Shown: piece after piece, positions 8,980-20,068 of the stretch
Layout: the number at the start of each line of letters is the position of its first letter
How positions within the stretch are numbered: the stretch's first letter is position 1
Assembly: GCF_014905175.1 (NCBI RefSeq)
Contig: NC_057789.1
Coordinates: forward strand, 10,926,040 to 10,990,039
DNA: 64,000 bases
Reading direction: 5' to 3'
From: Aphidius gifuensis
Taxonomy: Eukaryota; Arthropoda; Insecta; Hymenoptera; Braconidae
Program-made: the position numbers and the translations under genes
The notes under the pieces: generated by a model
What the model was told of the DNA's origin: nothing
What the model saw: only the letters and a program-made list of their open reading frames with translations
Databases searched by the model: none

Positions 8980-10152
8980 TGTAACGAGATTATCTCGTTG
9001 GCCTTATAAACCCAGCTGATATATTTTCTTTCGACTCTTCGCCGTTACATTATTTTCCTTTTTTATATATTTTATTTATTCATTATTATTATTTTTGGAG
9101 AACCACACTGGATACTCTCGGCACAAATGTAAACTAAAATATTATTATCATCATTATTAATTCACTATATTTTGTTGTAAAAAGAAAGGGGGAATATTTT
9201 GAGGTATAGTTTGTTGGGAGTAAATGCTTTGTTCAGCGAGTAGAGCTTGTATTGGGTACTCTACGTCCGACCATCTTAGTGGATAGACGTACTTTTTGAT
9301 CTGATCAGGTATGTTGAACCAAGGGACAGCCCTGAGGATTCACCTCGTTTTGGTTTCTTTTGTTAATTCATCTGGGTTTACCCCAAGAAGAGGGACTTTG
9401 TTTCCGTTTTATTGAACTCAGATGATGATTTTTTTTTTGGATTGGTTCTATTGGGGGTTTATTTTACTAAATGAATTACGATTAAGTTGAGGTAGAATCA
9501 GTCCAGGGTTAACCTATGTTTTAGACTGGTTTATTTTTCAGTGATTAGAGTCGAGCTTACTGGGGATTTATATTAATAAATTACGATTAAGTTGAGGTAA
9601 ACTCGAACTCGCGTCATGTATAAATTGGCTATGTTTATTTTAGTATGAATTGTTGAATAATATATTATGATTTTGGTTTAGATGAAACTATTTTGTTTTC
9701 TTTTATTGTTATTTTATAATCATTACGCAACTTTACCCGTCCCTCTCTCCACAACCCACACCCTGAGCGACTCTTGGTTTTCCTCGAAGACTGAGACTAT
9801 GGGAAGTCTGTTTGATTGGGTTTGGTCGTTAATTTTGTGCTTTAAAATTCCAGTTATGACTATGATTAAGTTTAAGTTTAAGGTTCTTCGTTTAGTTTCG
9901 TTTCGTTGCAGTGTTGCAGTTGGGTTTTCAACAGATTTTATTGTTTTATTCTGATTCAGTTTTATGTTCCGGGTATTATGGTTATTATATTTTACTATAA
10001 ACTATTTTCTTGGTATTAATTTTGGCCTATAAATCAGACAAATAAATTTCATGTACAGTATAATAATTATTTATTTAAGAATAATTATTCAAATATATTA
10101 ATTCCCATAACAACAGTCCGAGAAGGTAGCTGACTCAAAATGTCATGTTACA
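8980..10152 (+). repeat. 3' LTR of the Ty3/gypsy element (1173 bp)
   Basis: It begins TGTAACGAG after the polypurine tract and ends ATGTTACA, with matched TGTAAC/GTTACA termini. The U5-like end ('ccgagaaggtagctgactc') recurs in a diverged form at 37192-37231, supporting the 3' boundary. The ORF at 9682-9954 inside it is not credible. A repeated 'aaattacgattaagttgaggta' motif occurs at 9473 and 9578. Confidence 0.85.
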
Positions 10153-10849
10153 ATATTTAAATGAATTATAAAAATAAATGTCAAAATCCATGTCTCATAA
10201 AAAAAATCTCACGACTTGATATGATTAGGATAACTACAAATTATTCAGAAAAAATAAATATTATTGAAACATAATATAATTAAAAAGTAATATATGCAGC
10301 TAAAACGTTTAACTGACTAATGTTAATGAGTTATACCTGTTAGAATTTGTATACAATGTCATTTTTAGATTTTTTGAGGTTAAAAGTATGTGTTTTATAG
10401 TTTAATTAAAACAAAAAAACAAAATGTTATGTTTGATTTATTATTTAAAAAAATTTACAAAAAAAAAGAACGAAAAGTAAATTTTAAAACAATTTCGATC
10501 ATGTCTGTCCAAATAGGTAAATATTTCAAATTTACTTGAGATTTTTTCCAAATATAAAATAAATTGATTTTGTATTTTCATCCAATATATATTTTTTTCA
10601 CTTATAAATGACATCTCCTCATTCATTAATATTCAAAATTGCCTCATGGTAACAGTTACCGACCGCTGGATAACCTATTATACTATACATAATCTACCAT
10701 TGTGCTTATTATAGTAATGGAGTCAGGCTAACATCCATCAAAAAATATGACGCTCTTTTTTTGGTTTTTTTAATTTCACTCCAACTGTCACCCGCGCTCA
10801 AAGATGTTTACACATCAAAAAGAAAGAATGTTTGACTAAAATTCAATGA
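10153..10849. other. AT-rich spacer, nothing recognised
   Basis: No coding, RNA or repeat structure stands out. The short minus-strand ORF here is A/T homopolymer translation. Confidence 0.5.
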
Positions 10850-11755
10850 TTTAATAATTCTAGAATGATGTAATTTATTCGACTCGGTATTTAACGTTTT
10901 TTTTATAAAATCCATTTATTTTGTTATTCTCTACAGGGTAACGGGTTAGGAGAGAATGTGTATAATAAATAATAATAGATGTACCTTGATGTAAGAATAT
11001 CCTGAAACCAATGTTGTTATAGAGCGGGTTAATATGGATGGTCGCCTAGTTGATGATAATAGTTTAGAAATATCCAATCAGTAAAAAACTCGAAGTAGAA
11101 AAAAACAACACCCCGGAGAAAATTCACAGTCAATTTTATAGATGTTAGGAACGTTAATTTTTGAAATAAATAATAATCTATCACAAGGATTTTTTTATAT
11201 TTAAATTTTACTGATATGATTTTATCTATTATTAATGGAAAAGTTCAATTGATTTTATTATTTTTTTTAAATAAATTTAATTCTATAAAAAATGATTTGA
11301 ATTAAATTCATGATATGAATAGAAAAAAAGTTGTCGCAAGAGCGAAGCTCCTTGAAAATTAAAATTATAATTTGCATAAAAAATTAATTTGAAAGAAGGG
11401 ATCATCCTCGGTGGAAACATATGTTGACCAATGATATTAAATGGTTCTCATAGTAGACAGCTTTTATAATTTGCATAGACACTAGTCCGTCATATTTGAT
11501 AAACTCAACAGATGAAGAATATCGAGTTGCTTCGGTAAAATGCGACGACGGCTTAAGAAAAATGGAAGTTGAAATGCAGAAGAATATGAAAAAGTAGAAA
11601 AATGTTCAACAAAAAATGTCAATGATGCTAAAAGTAAAAAATAATTATAAAAACTAAAAAGAAAAAATTTATGTGCTACTCGATATTACTTGACATTAAT
11701 TAAATTTACCTCATATTAACTAACTATTAATTAATTTATTTATATTAATAACAAT
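10850..11755 (-). repeat. Diverged solo LTR-like repeat, copy A
   Basis: This stretch aligns by eye with 32787-33669 along its length. Shared blocks include 'ctacagggtaacgggttagg', 'gatgtaccttgatgtaagaa', 'ggatggtcgcct', 'aacaacaccccgga' and 'gttgtcgcaagag'. Copy B carries the LTR-like termini that show orientation, so minus is inferred for this copy too. The ends are eroded and no flanking duplication is visible. Confidence 0.75.
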
Positions 11756-11952
11756 ACGTAAAAGGCCCTATAATTCGATTTTAACTATGCTCTCAATATA
11801 AATTTATACAAACAAAAAAAAAACAAATTTTAGAAAAAATAGTTCTCGAAAAAATGTCTGTTTGTCAAACTAATAAAATGAAAGTTTCGTGATGCTGTAA
11901 AAGTTTTTCGATGAATACCGAGTTACTTATATGAATTACGTGTACAAGTTTA

Positions 11953-12850
11953 GTAGGTAACCAAAAGTTCCAATTTTTTTGTCCCAAATCTAAAAGTTCC
12001 AAAAGTTTTTTTTTCCAAAGCTCAAATGTTCCAAGTTTTTTTTTCCAAAAGACAAATGTTCCAAAAGTTTTGTTTTTTTTAAGTCGAATGTTTTTTTGTT
12101 TTTTTAAATTCCTTAGTTACAAACAAACATATTTATTCAATAAAAATAATAAATAAATGTCATAAAAAAAATTCTCTGTAAAAAAAAGGTCTAAATTTGT
12201 TAAAAATTCAATGGCTGAAATTATTCGTTAGGGTAAAACAATATATTTACATACACAATTACGTTCGTGGAAAACCAGCGAGAGGGAGAAGAAAGGCGGT
12301 TTTTCCCCGGTTCGACCCTCAAATATGGAACCAATATGATGCTGTTCGTTATACTTTGGCAAGAACGAATAATTTTTCTGAAGGATGGCACAATAGGTTT
12401 CAAATTATTGTAGGCAAGCATCATCCTAGCTTATATAATTTTTTAACTGAATTGAAAAAAGAACAAGGTGATACGGAAGCGATGTTGCAAGCTCTCAGTC
12501 TAGGTCAAAAAATTAAAAAAAAAAAAGCACCTATCCAAGTTAAAATGGAAGAAAGGCTTCGCAATATAATATTAACTTATAAAAGCGAAGCTAGCGAAGA
12601 AGATATGTTAAATTATTTACGAAGTGTTGGATATACTTTCCATTTTTAATGTACTCAATATATTAATAAAATTTTGGAACTTTATGCGTATTGGAACTAT
12701 TTCGTTTTGGAACTTAATATGTTTTGGAACTATTTTGCTTTGGAACTTGTATCTTTTGGAACTATATTGTTTTGGAACTTAATATTTTGTAACTTTGTTT
12801 TTGGAACTTTTGTCTTGGAACTTTTTTTTTGGAACTTTTGACCATCAATC
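11953..12850 (+). mobile_element. Short MULE element with GTTCCAAAA-type terminal repeats
   Basis: The 898-bp element is flanked by a direct repeat TACAAGTTTA at 11943-11952 and 12851-12860, matching the 9-10 bp target duplications of Mutator-like elements. The ~120-190 bp ends are inverted with respect to each other. Each is made of iterated GTTCCAAAA-type words: 'aaaagttcc' on the left, 'ggaactttt' on the right. The centre encodes the C-terminal part of a MULE transposase. It is an internally deleted, non-autonomous derivative. Confidence 0.88.
12197..12649 (+). pseudogene. MULE transposase C-terminal remnant
   Basis: The credible part runs from 'HNYVRGKPARGRRK' to the stop. It includes 'RTNNFSEGWHNRF', the RTNN-x-x-EGWH motif of MULE/FLYWCH-associated transposases. 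The same motif appears in the 43.3-44.4 kb transposase as 'RTNNSVEGWHSSF'. Both also share a following Lys/Glu-rich helix and end within a few residues after 'YLRxV'. The DDE core with its Asp residues is missing, so the protein cannot be an active transposase. The open frame begins inside A/T-rich sequence and the true start is lost. Confidence 0.82.
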
Positions 12851-12860
12851 TACAAGTTTA

Positions 12861-13601
12861 TAAAGCAGATGACATTGACTTGAGCAGAGAATAGTGAATT
12901 CAATATTAATTCTGATTAAAGAAATACAAAAAAAAACCAATTTACTTTATTTTATAACTTTTATAAGAAAAGTTAATAGAATCACTCAAATGTTTATGAA
13001 TAAAATAATGATAAATAAACGACTTGATGACATATTTTGGCTTGTGATTTTAGACTTCTTGCTTCCCGACAATTTGTTAAATTTTCCTTCTCAACATTCA
13101 ATTTATACAATATGATTTACTACGGATATATATCTAAAACCAAAATACTGTAATTTATGTAGTTTTAATTGTTTTATGAAAATAATATGAATATTGTCAA
13201 AATGAATGAAAAATTGTCAGTATCATAACATTGAAAAAAAAGAATAATAAAAAGTTTTAATTCTTGTTTGATATAAGAGAATCATTAAATAGGCAAAAAT
13301 GAAGTTGAATCAACTATGACAAAAAAACAGATCAAATAAAAATCTAATAAAAATAACATATGTATAACCAATAACAGATGATAAAAATTAAAAAAATACA
13401 TATGATTTAATAAAAGAAATAAAATATAATTAGTCATTTAATTATCCATGATTGTTCCCCGGAAAACGATAAATATTGGGCTACAAAAAGTCTGTAAAAA
13501 TAACTGTCAGAATAACTTATAATATTTATAATATGAATACTTAAATGTTGTGAACTCCGACCTTACTCAGCTGCGAAGTAACAAATTGATTTAAGATTTT
13601 A
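12861..13601. other. AT-rich spacer
   Basis: Nothing convincing is visible. The ORF at 12894-13115 has biased A/T composition and no family resemblance. Confidence 0.5.
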
Positions 13602-13787
13602 TTAATTTTCAATATCACAATCCGGGCCTTGGAAAGTTGCATCATCCTTAGTTGTCCACCAACATATTTTGAAAACCTTGTGTAAGATCGGTAAATCTTG
13701 CATCGTTGGATAGCAATACTCTTGCGATAAGATGGGAATTTTGTTCCTTGAGAAAAAAACCCTTATCATATTTGCAACCTTCTTGAA
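13602..13787 (-). pseudogene. Unrecognised coding-like fragment
   Basis: A 61-codon open frame without a start reads with normal amino-acid diversity ('CYPTMQDLPILHKVFKICW', 'TTKDDATFQGPDCDIEN'). It is unlike the Lys/Asn/Ile/Phe translations around it. It is bounded by TAA codons. An AG precedes the frame, but no clear pyrimidine tract does. It could be an exon remnant of a host gene or a transposon. I recognise no family. Confidence 0.3.
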
Positions 13788-14342
13788 TTATTTATAAAAA
13801 TTAAGTTTAAGTTGCAAGTTTCGTTCATAACGAAAATTTTAGTCTGATGAACGCATGCCCATTCTGTTTATTATATTTTAATTTAATATAAATAAAGGTG
13901 AGGACTGACTATGTGATAATAGTGAATAATATTCATGAAAATAAAAAATAAACAGTTAAAACATGCAAATATTCGCAAAATGGTAAATTTTTAATAACAT
14001 GAATGTGTAAATAATCATTGACACCATTCATATATTTCATTATAAAGGCATGTACTTATAATCTTAAAAAATAAAAAATATAATAATGATATATTAATAT
14101 GTCAAATAATCTGAGTTTAAAGCATTATTAAAATGAACAAAATTTTTTTAAATAATGTACGACTAGTGTGCTGATACCATGCTTACGCATAACGAAAAAA
14201 ACGTATCAATTAGGTACTTATAAATTAGTTTTTTATCCATAAACGAAATACTGAAAAATAATTACAATAAAATGATGTATGATAAAATGATCGAGACAAT
14301 AATAATGACAGATTAATTTGGGAGTGAAACTCCTTTTTTTAG

Positions 14343-14624
14343 TTATGTATGTGATAGAAAATGATAAAAAAAAATTGATTGACAGATAAAGTTTGAAACC
14401 GCTGAAAAAAAATCACCATCATGAACCGAGTTTAATTTTACAGGAGCTGTAGCTGTTGAATTATTTAATGATTCTGGATAGACCTGAACTTCAAGATCTA
14501 GTGATGTTTGATTTGAATCTATAAGAATAATCAGAATATAAAATTTGAGATTTGAGTAAGAAAAACTGCTATTCGTAGAAATAAAAACGCTCAAGTTATT
14601 TTTAAAAAAAATTACGACAGGCAA
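14343..14624 (-). other. Possible exon, Ser/Val-rich
   Basis: The middle of this frame reads 'DSNQTSLDLEVQVYPESL' and 'NNSTATAPVKLNSVHDG'. It is preceded by a splice-acceptor-like 'tattcttatag' and followed by a GTGATT donor-like site, giving a candidate exon at about 14409-14518. The outer parts are A/T-rich and probably noncoding. Just upstream at 14642-14671 is a block 'atctgggcagcgatgacgtca' that resembles the exon upstream of the BEN gene at 32.5 kb. Confidence 0.25.
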
Positions 14625-14671
14625 GTAAGCGCCCGGAGAGCGCGATTTATCTGGGCAGCGATGACGTCAGT

Positions 14672-16580
14672 CCTTAATTTTATTATCGAAATTTTATTGC
14701 CCCTAACTTTCTTTTTTTTTTATAAAATACATGGTGTTAATAATATTCATATCAACAACCTGGTGAAGATAATACGCTATTACTATGTGAATAAAAACAA
14801 TAAATAATATTATCATTTTTTTTAATTGATGAGATGCAACTTTTGTTTTTTATAAATTTTTTTTTTGCATATTTAGCCTTTTATATTCAAATGCAATTGA
14901 TCCAAAATAAGTTTTCTAGTAAACATTCATAAAATTACATATATTAAAAAAATATTTATTGTTATTATTATCAGTATAATACGGTTAAGATTTATCTATA
15001 CACTTGCGCTTATCTTTATTATTTCAGTTAAATGCATTTTTTAGTTATTATTTTTATTAAATATCTAGATTACTAAAATACTAGGTTTTTATTTACTATG
15101 AATGACTTAACCCACCGATTAGTATTACTTTTTTTTGTTCATCATAAATATAACAAATAAAAAAAAGCGAATAATTTATATGTAAGCATGCTGATTTTTA
15201 TAGTCTTAAATTCCCAAGATATTTTCTCATTCAGAAATAAACAAAATGCCGGCAATAATAATTACTTGTTTGAACTTGTGGAAAACTTGTTCAAAGTAGA
15301 TAACGAGTACAGGCTATCCATACATAAGCGGCATTATATGTATAGGAAGCTTGACAAACGATAAAAAGCACTTGAACAATCTTAGATTCAAAAAACAAAA
15401 AATTATTATTACTGAATTTATACTCTAAAAGCTAGTCGCGGGTTAATTTATATGAAAAAGTATATTTCTAATCGACGTTCCAAGGTTTTTTTTCTTTTTT
15501 TTTTTTGCTTCAGACAGAACTAAATGAATTTGTAATAAGTTTCACACGATAAATTAAAAAATTAAGACAAAATAATTTACCATCTAATAAATTGAAAAAA
15601 AAAACATGCTCAAATGAATTTATTCAAATTCATTATAAACAAAATGACAACAATATTCATACACATAAATGCAGACGTAGCCGAAAAATAAATAACAGAA
15701 AAATTTCTTATATAAAAAAAAAAACATCGGTGACTACTAACTAATTAAAAAAAATTTATTCTATTGTGATTTATTTTTTCAAATTGATTTTTTCGAAATT
15801 TGTACTTGATTAATTTATCTGTTTAATACGTCAGAAGTTATTTTTGAAAAGTTTATTCACCGCACTTTAATGACATTTTTTATTGAAAACTGCTAACTTG
15901 TTTTATACTTGAATTAAAAAAAAAATAATTTCTAATAATTTTCAAGCAATTTTAGAACAAACAACTTTGTTAGATAATTTAATTATGATAAATTTTGAAA
16001 GGCATAAACGGTGACGGTGGCGCACGGTGACAGACGTGTTTCAATACGCCTCTCTAAATTACACATATTTATTCTACTTAATCTCAGTTATTCATAATTG
16101 CTTGCACATATATTTGCTCAGCATTAAGTGTGTCCATCGGTTTTTAATTAATACATTTCATAACTCTGCAATTAGTTCACCTACAAACAATTATTTTTGA
16201 TCAAATGTCAAGTGCAGGTTCACATAACCTTAACCGGCGTTGCTCGGACCAATCTCAATCTCAGATTAACACTAATTTTTAATTCATTATTTAGTGATAG
16301 TGAGCAGTGATCTGTTTATCTTAACATTATTGACTAACTTTAGTGAATTTTATATCAGTTTTTTTTTTTTTGACTATAACTAGATACCATATATTTTTGA
16401 TAGAGGTGTCATAGTGCTCAGCTTTGTATGGACCTCATGGTATACAGTACGTAGTGAATCAATATTTGTTCATGTTAATTAACATATTGTTCTAGACGAA
16501 TATATTAATTAATATATTGCTGTCTGGGTGCATATTTATATCAAGTCAATTAATTAGTGCTGGTTATAACACTCATATTA
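14672..16580. other. AT-rich spacer
   Basis: No coding region or clear repeat is seen. The last part, from about 16205, is less A/T-rich and could be the 5' UTR of the LINE that follows. Confidence 0.45.
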
Positions 16581-16836
16581 CTTAAGTGTTGCATCAGCCG
16601 GGAGTGATTTTGCGTCATTGTGCAATAAATCATGCACTGGACCTGGTGCTGGCTCTATTGTATCGACATCTGCTAACAGTATCCTACAATACCGTCATTT
16701 TAATATCATCAAATCACACCACTAGCGCTGGTCGTATCGTCAACGAATTGTACATTGCACCACTACCAATATATACTATTGCCATACAGATACTATCTGG
16801 ATAGTATAGCGCTGTGTTTATACCTATATTATTATT

Positions 16837-17643
16837 ATGTCAACAATTAGGTCACCTACTCGACGCAGTATGTCACTTGATCTTACTGACAGCTCTCAAA
16901 CATTCTTAACAACCAGCACCAATTCAATTACCAACACCATGTCACAGGAGATCAGCAAAATTATCGGAGATGATAAACCTAAACGTGGTCGTCCACCACG
17001 AATAAATCCTCATCCTACCAATGATGATGCTATTGATCAAATTAAGGCTTTAATTGAGCAACAAACTATCAATATAGACAACAAACTGGCCACTATTGCT
17101 GATAAAGTACAATTATTTGCAAACTCTAGTAATAAAAAATTTAATATCTTGGATACACAGATAGCATCAGTAGAATCGAATGTCACACAGATAAATACAA
17201 CACACTCTGCTCAAATTAATCAACTCACAAATGATGTCAATGACAATAAACAAATTCTGGAACGTATGTCAAATGTAATTGTATTTAGTGTGCCTGAGGA
17301 CCCAGACACATCACTGTCTAACAAACAACGCATTGATTGTGATCGTAAGCAGATTGACAGCTTGATAGATGTTGTTTTTGATAACAGCACAATTGGTAAT
17401 GTAAAATTCACTTCAACACGCATACACCCTTACTCTACCTCGCTTACAAAGCCTCGTATGATCAAAATTAAATTGAGTACAACATTTTATAAGGATTTAT
17501 TTGTGCAGAGATTTTTAGAGCTGAAAAAAACAAAAAAATCAACTGCCTGGATGAGTCGTATTTACACAACACCAGATTATACACCAAGACAGTTACAGCA
17601 AAGATGTCAGCTAACGAGCGAGCTGTCACAAGCTGGCAATTAA
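16837..17643 (+). CDS. LINE ORF1 protein (nucleic-acid-binding)
   Basis: This intact 268-residue ORF has an AT-hook-like KPKRGRPPR near residue 47. A coiled-coil-like region follows ('IDNKLATIADKVQLFAN', 'ESNVTQINTTHSAQINQL'). The C-terminal part looks like the RRM/C-terminal domain of ORF1 proteins ('MSNVIVFSVPEDPD' ... 'IRxxTTPDYTPRQLQQR'-like end). ORF1 proteins bind element RNA as chaperones. No zinc knuckle is seen. Only 1-2 single amino-acid runs suggest decay, so it looks fairly recent. Confidence 0.78.
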   Translation: MSTIRSPTRRSMSLDLTDSSQTFLTTSTNSITNTMSQEISKIIGDDKPKRGRPPRINPHPTNDDAIDQIKALIEQQTINIDNKLATIADKVQLFANSSNKKFNILDTQIASVESNVTQINTTHSAQINQLTNDVNDNKQILERMSNVIVFSVPEDPDTSLSNKQRIDCDRKQIDSLIDVVFDNSTIGNVKFTSTRIHPYSTSLTKPRMIKIKLSTTFYKDLFVQRFLELKKTKKSTAWMSRIYTTPDYTPRQLQQRCQLTSELSQAGN

Positions 17644-17689
17644 GAAGCCAAAGTCCGCTTCATAAATGGTACCTTCAAGATCATCAACT

Positions 17690-17720
<31 letters not shown>

Positions 17721-17766
17721 TCAACAAACAACGTGAATCATCACACTAGTATTACCACACTCTCAC

Positions 17767-18273
17767 ATGGCCCTAAACTCTGGCCAACACAACTTACATT
17801 TACTTCACCAGCGTTTTTTTTTTTTACTATCGTCTCTGTACACTGATATCGATTTAATCACTATTGTCATTTATGTTCCGCCAGATATTGTTAATAGCAA
17901 CTCTAAATTAGTATCTAAATTCTTAACTTACATGTATCAATGTCTGGTCGAATATAGTCAATTGATTGTTACAGGCGACTTTAACCTACCTGGATTTTCT
18001 ACACATAAACCATCTGTAAATGTCAAGATCTTTGGCACTATGGCTACATTCATGTCAACACTTAATCTACACCAAGTCATTCTGAGTGCCGGCAACGATG
18101 ATGTTGACTCTCTGTGTGACATTTTCTACTCTGAATTATTTAATGTAATCAACAAAAATTATCACACGCCACGTACGTCACACGGGGTGTCGCACTATCC
18201 TTGCTGGTACTCTGCTGAGCTCATCACCAGTATTAAATGTAAACACAAATACTTGAGCATTAATTTAATTTAA
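17767..18273 (+). pseudogene. LINE ORF2 remnant: endonuclease fragment
   Basis: The fragment contains 'LITIVIYVPPD' and 'LIVTGDFNLPGFSTH', where GDFNLP is the catalytic Asp-Asn block of APE-type endonucleases. N-terminal endonuclease motifs are lost. After 'DDVDSLCDIF' the sequence resumes with 'HYPCWYSAELITSIKCKHKY', the linker before RT in CR1/Jockey elements, showing an internal deletion. A CAA-rich run (17690-17730) separates it from ORF1. The encoded protein is inactive. Confidence 0.8.
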
Positions 18274-18515
18274 TTTAATTTAATTGTGGCATAATAATTA
18301 TAATTATTAGTACTTATAGTGCGTACACACGTTTGGGCTAGTACCATTATTTTACTTGTTATATGTATATAATTTTAGTTTTATGATTTGTATTATATTA
18401 TCTCTTTTTGCTAAATTACATTTCCCATGTAATTTTATACTGTACCCCTAAAATGGAACTAAGTGCTGCTGGGTTATTAAATAAAATAAATAAATAAATA
18501 AATAAATAAACAAAT
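18274..18515 (+). repeat. LINE 3' UTR and AAATA-type tail
   Basis: It starts with five TTTAA-type repeats, runs through A/T-rich UTR, and ends in '(aaat)n' after 'gctgctgggttatt'. Short tandem tails of this kind are typical of CR1/Jockey elements. Confidence 0.75.
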
Positions 18516-19026
18516 AATGATAAATAAAATTTAAAAATGATAAAACAAAGTCTTTATATATGAAAATAAATGCGATCGTTAAAAGTTTTTTTGTTAATCT
18601 GATTGAAAAAACATTCAATAGACATGATTTTAATTTAATTAAAATTTTTTGAGCTTTGCTATTTCAGTATTTAATATATTCTTTGGTAAAGTTTTTTTTA
18701 GGGAAAGTATTATTCATCATTTTGACAAACCGTTGTTGCTTTTGAATCACTTGCATAAGCTTTATTATAATTTTTTTCACATTGGAAAACATATGTATCC
18801 TTTTTAATATTTAAAATTTTTCTTCATTTAAATCGCATGATTTTTCGCTTTGCTTTATATATAACTTATCACTGATTACACAGTATTATCACAAAATTAT
18901 TGACAAATGGGCATGATACTGAAAAAAAATGAAAGGGGTATACATGATAACTGCCGAAAATTTAACTCAAAAAATTATTGCTTTTAATAAAAATGAAGAT
19001 TTGTAAGAAACATGTAATAAAAATAA

Positions 19027-20068
19027 GGATTTTGGTATAGGTTAGCTCGTGAGTCTACTTTAAATAAAATATTATTAAAAAAATATACACAGTGCTACTG
19101 GACTTATGATCGAAATAAAAAAAAAATTCAAGAAATTTTATTTGGAAAAACACATACACATAATGCCCCAAAAACACATAATAATTACTTGCTAAATTTA
19201 TCTATATCTTCAAATGAAGACAATTTAGGAGTAAATAATTTTGAGTCTATTAAAAATAGTTCATCTGAAACCAGTCAGTTACAATTCATTTCAAATATTT
19301 ATATTTATACATCGCATTTACAAAATAGTTATTCAAAACATCAAAGTACAAATACAGAAGAAATTAGAGAAATAAATATGAACAGTTTAATTCACAAAGA
19401 ATGCCCTAAGCTGGAAGAAATAACTAATATTTTTACTGACTATCATGACTATCCAATAGGATTTCCAAATTTGCGTGAAGCTTCTATTCATGGTATCATT
19501 GTTGACAAAGAAAGTTGGGTAACATTAAAACCAAATGTTCCTTTAAATGACCCCATCATAAATAGCTTCCTTTTAGTAATGACTGATTTAGCATATTCAT
19601 CATACAATTGTAAAATATTAGCTCTCGAAAGTTTTTTTGCAGAAACTTTGTTGTCTCAAAAAGATTATCTGAAGGTTACAAATCTAAACTTTCATCTTCA
19701 AATATATGGTCAAAAGATATTTGTTTAATGCCAATAAATATTTTGAATATACGTTGGTCTTTATCGGTCATAGTTTTAAAAAAAAAATTATTCATATATT
19801 TCGACTCACTATATGGTGAACCTAATGATAAGCTGATTAATAAAATGTGTGCAGCATTACAATCGACAACTATAAATAATCCAAAAATATATTAGGTATA
19901 CCTAAACCAAAGTGGGATGAGTGGACATTTTATAAACCAACTGATCAACCAAGTCAAATATCAAAAGATTCGAATAACAACTGTGGTCACGTGAGTTCAT
20001 TGATATTTACTATATGTACAGGTTCTGAATTTTTATTTGATGAAACCATGATGAACAACACTCGTTAA
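19027..20068 (+). pseudogene. Ulp1-type (C48) protease domain, first tandem copy
   Basis: The open frame from 19027 carries an N-terminal extension, then 'ESWVTLKPNVPLNDPIINSF' and a following helix that match the start of an Ulp1/SENP catalytic domain. Frame changes near 19690 and 19905 split the rest. The His block reads 'NILNIRWSLSVIVL', with Arg where the catalytic His is expected. The Asp block reads 'IYFDSLYGEP' and is kept. The Gln/Cys block reads 'QPSQISKDSNNCGHVSS' and is kept. The domain is therefore both frameshifted and missing the His. Ulp1 domains cleave SUMO-like modifiers or polyproteins and occur in host genes and DNA transposons. The frame runs through a TAA at 20066-20068 into the second copy. 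Confidence 0.75.

Larger units (their letters stand above)
1..10152 (+). mobile_element. Ty3/gypsy LTR retrotransposon, 5' LTR outside window
   Basis: The order leader, gag, pol (protease, RT, RNase H, integrase), ORF3, polypurine tract, LTR is seen directly. Integrase downstream of RT/RNase H is the Ty3/gypsy order. The 3' LTR begins TGTAACG and ends GTTACA, giving matched 6-bp inverted termini. No copy of this LTR and no primer-binding site is visible in the first 1.9 kb, so the 5' LTR and PBS are inferred to lie just left of base 1. Codon use is much more GC-balanced than the AT-rich surroundings. Gag is intact, while pol and ORF3 each carry two single-base frame changes, so the copy is young but not fully functional as written. 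Confidence 0.93.
16830..18515 (+). mobile_element. CR1/Jockey-like LINE with large internal deletion
   Basis: ORF1, an endonuclease fragment, a 3' UTR and an (AAATA)n-type tail occur in the right order for a non-LTR retrotransposon. The reverse transcriptase is absent: the endonuclease fragment jumps to a short downstream block and then directly to the 3' UTR. The 5' boundary is uncertain. The tail at 18474-18512 ends the element; no target duplication is clear. Confidence 0.8.

Noticed and set aside
9682..9954. Small hydrophobic ORF in the 3' LTR
   Set aside because: Sits wholly inside the LTR and looks like chance.
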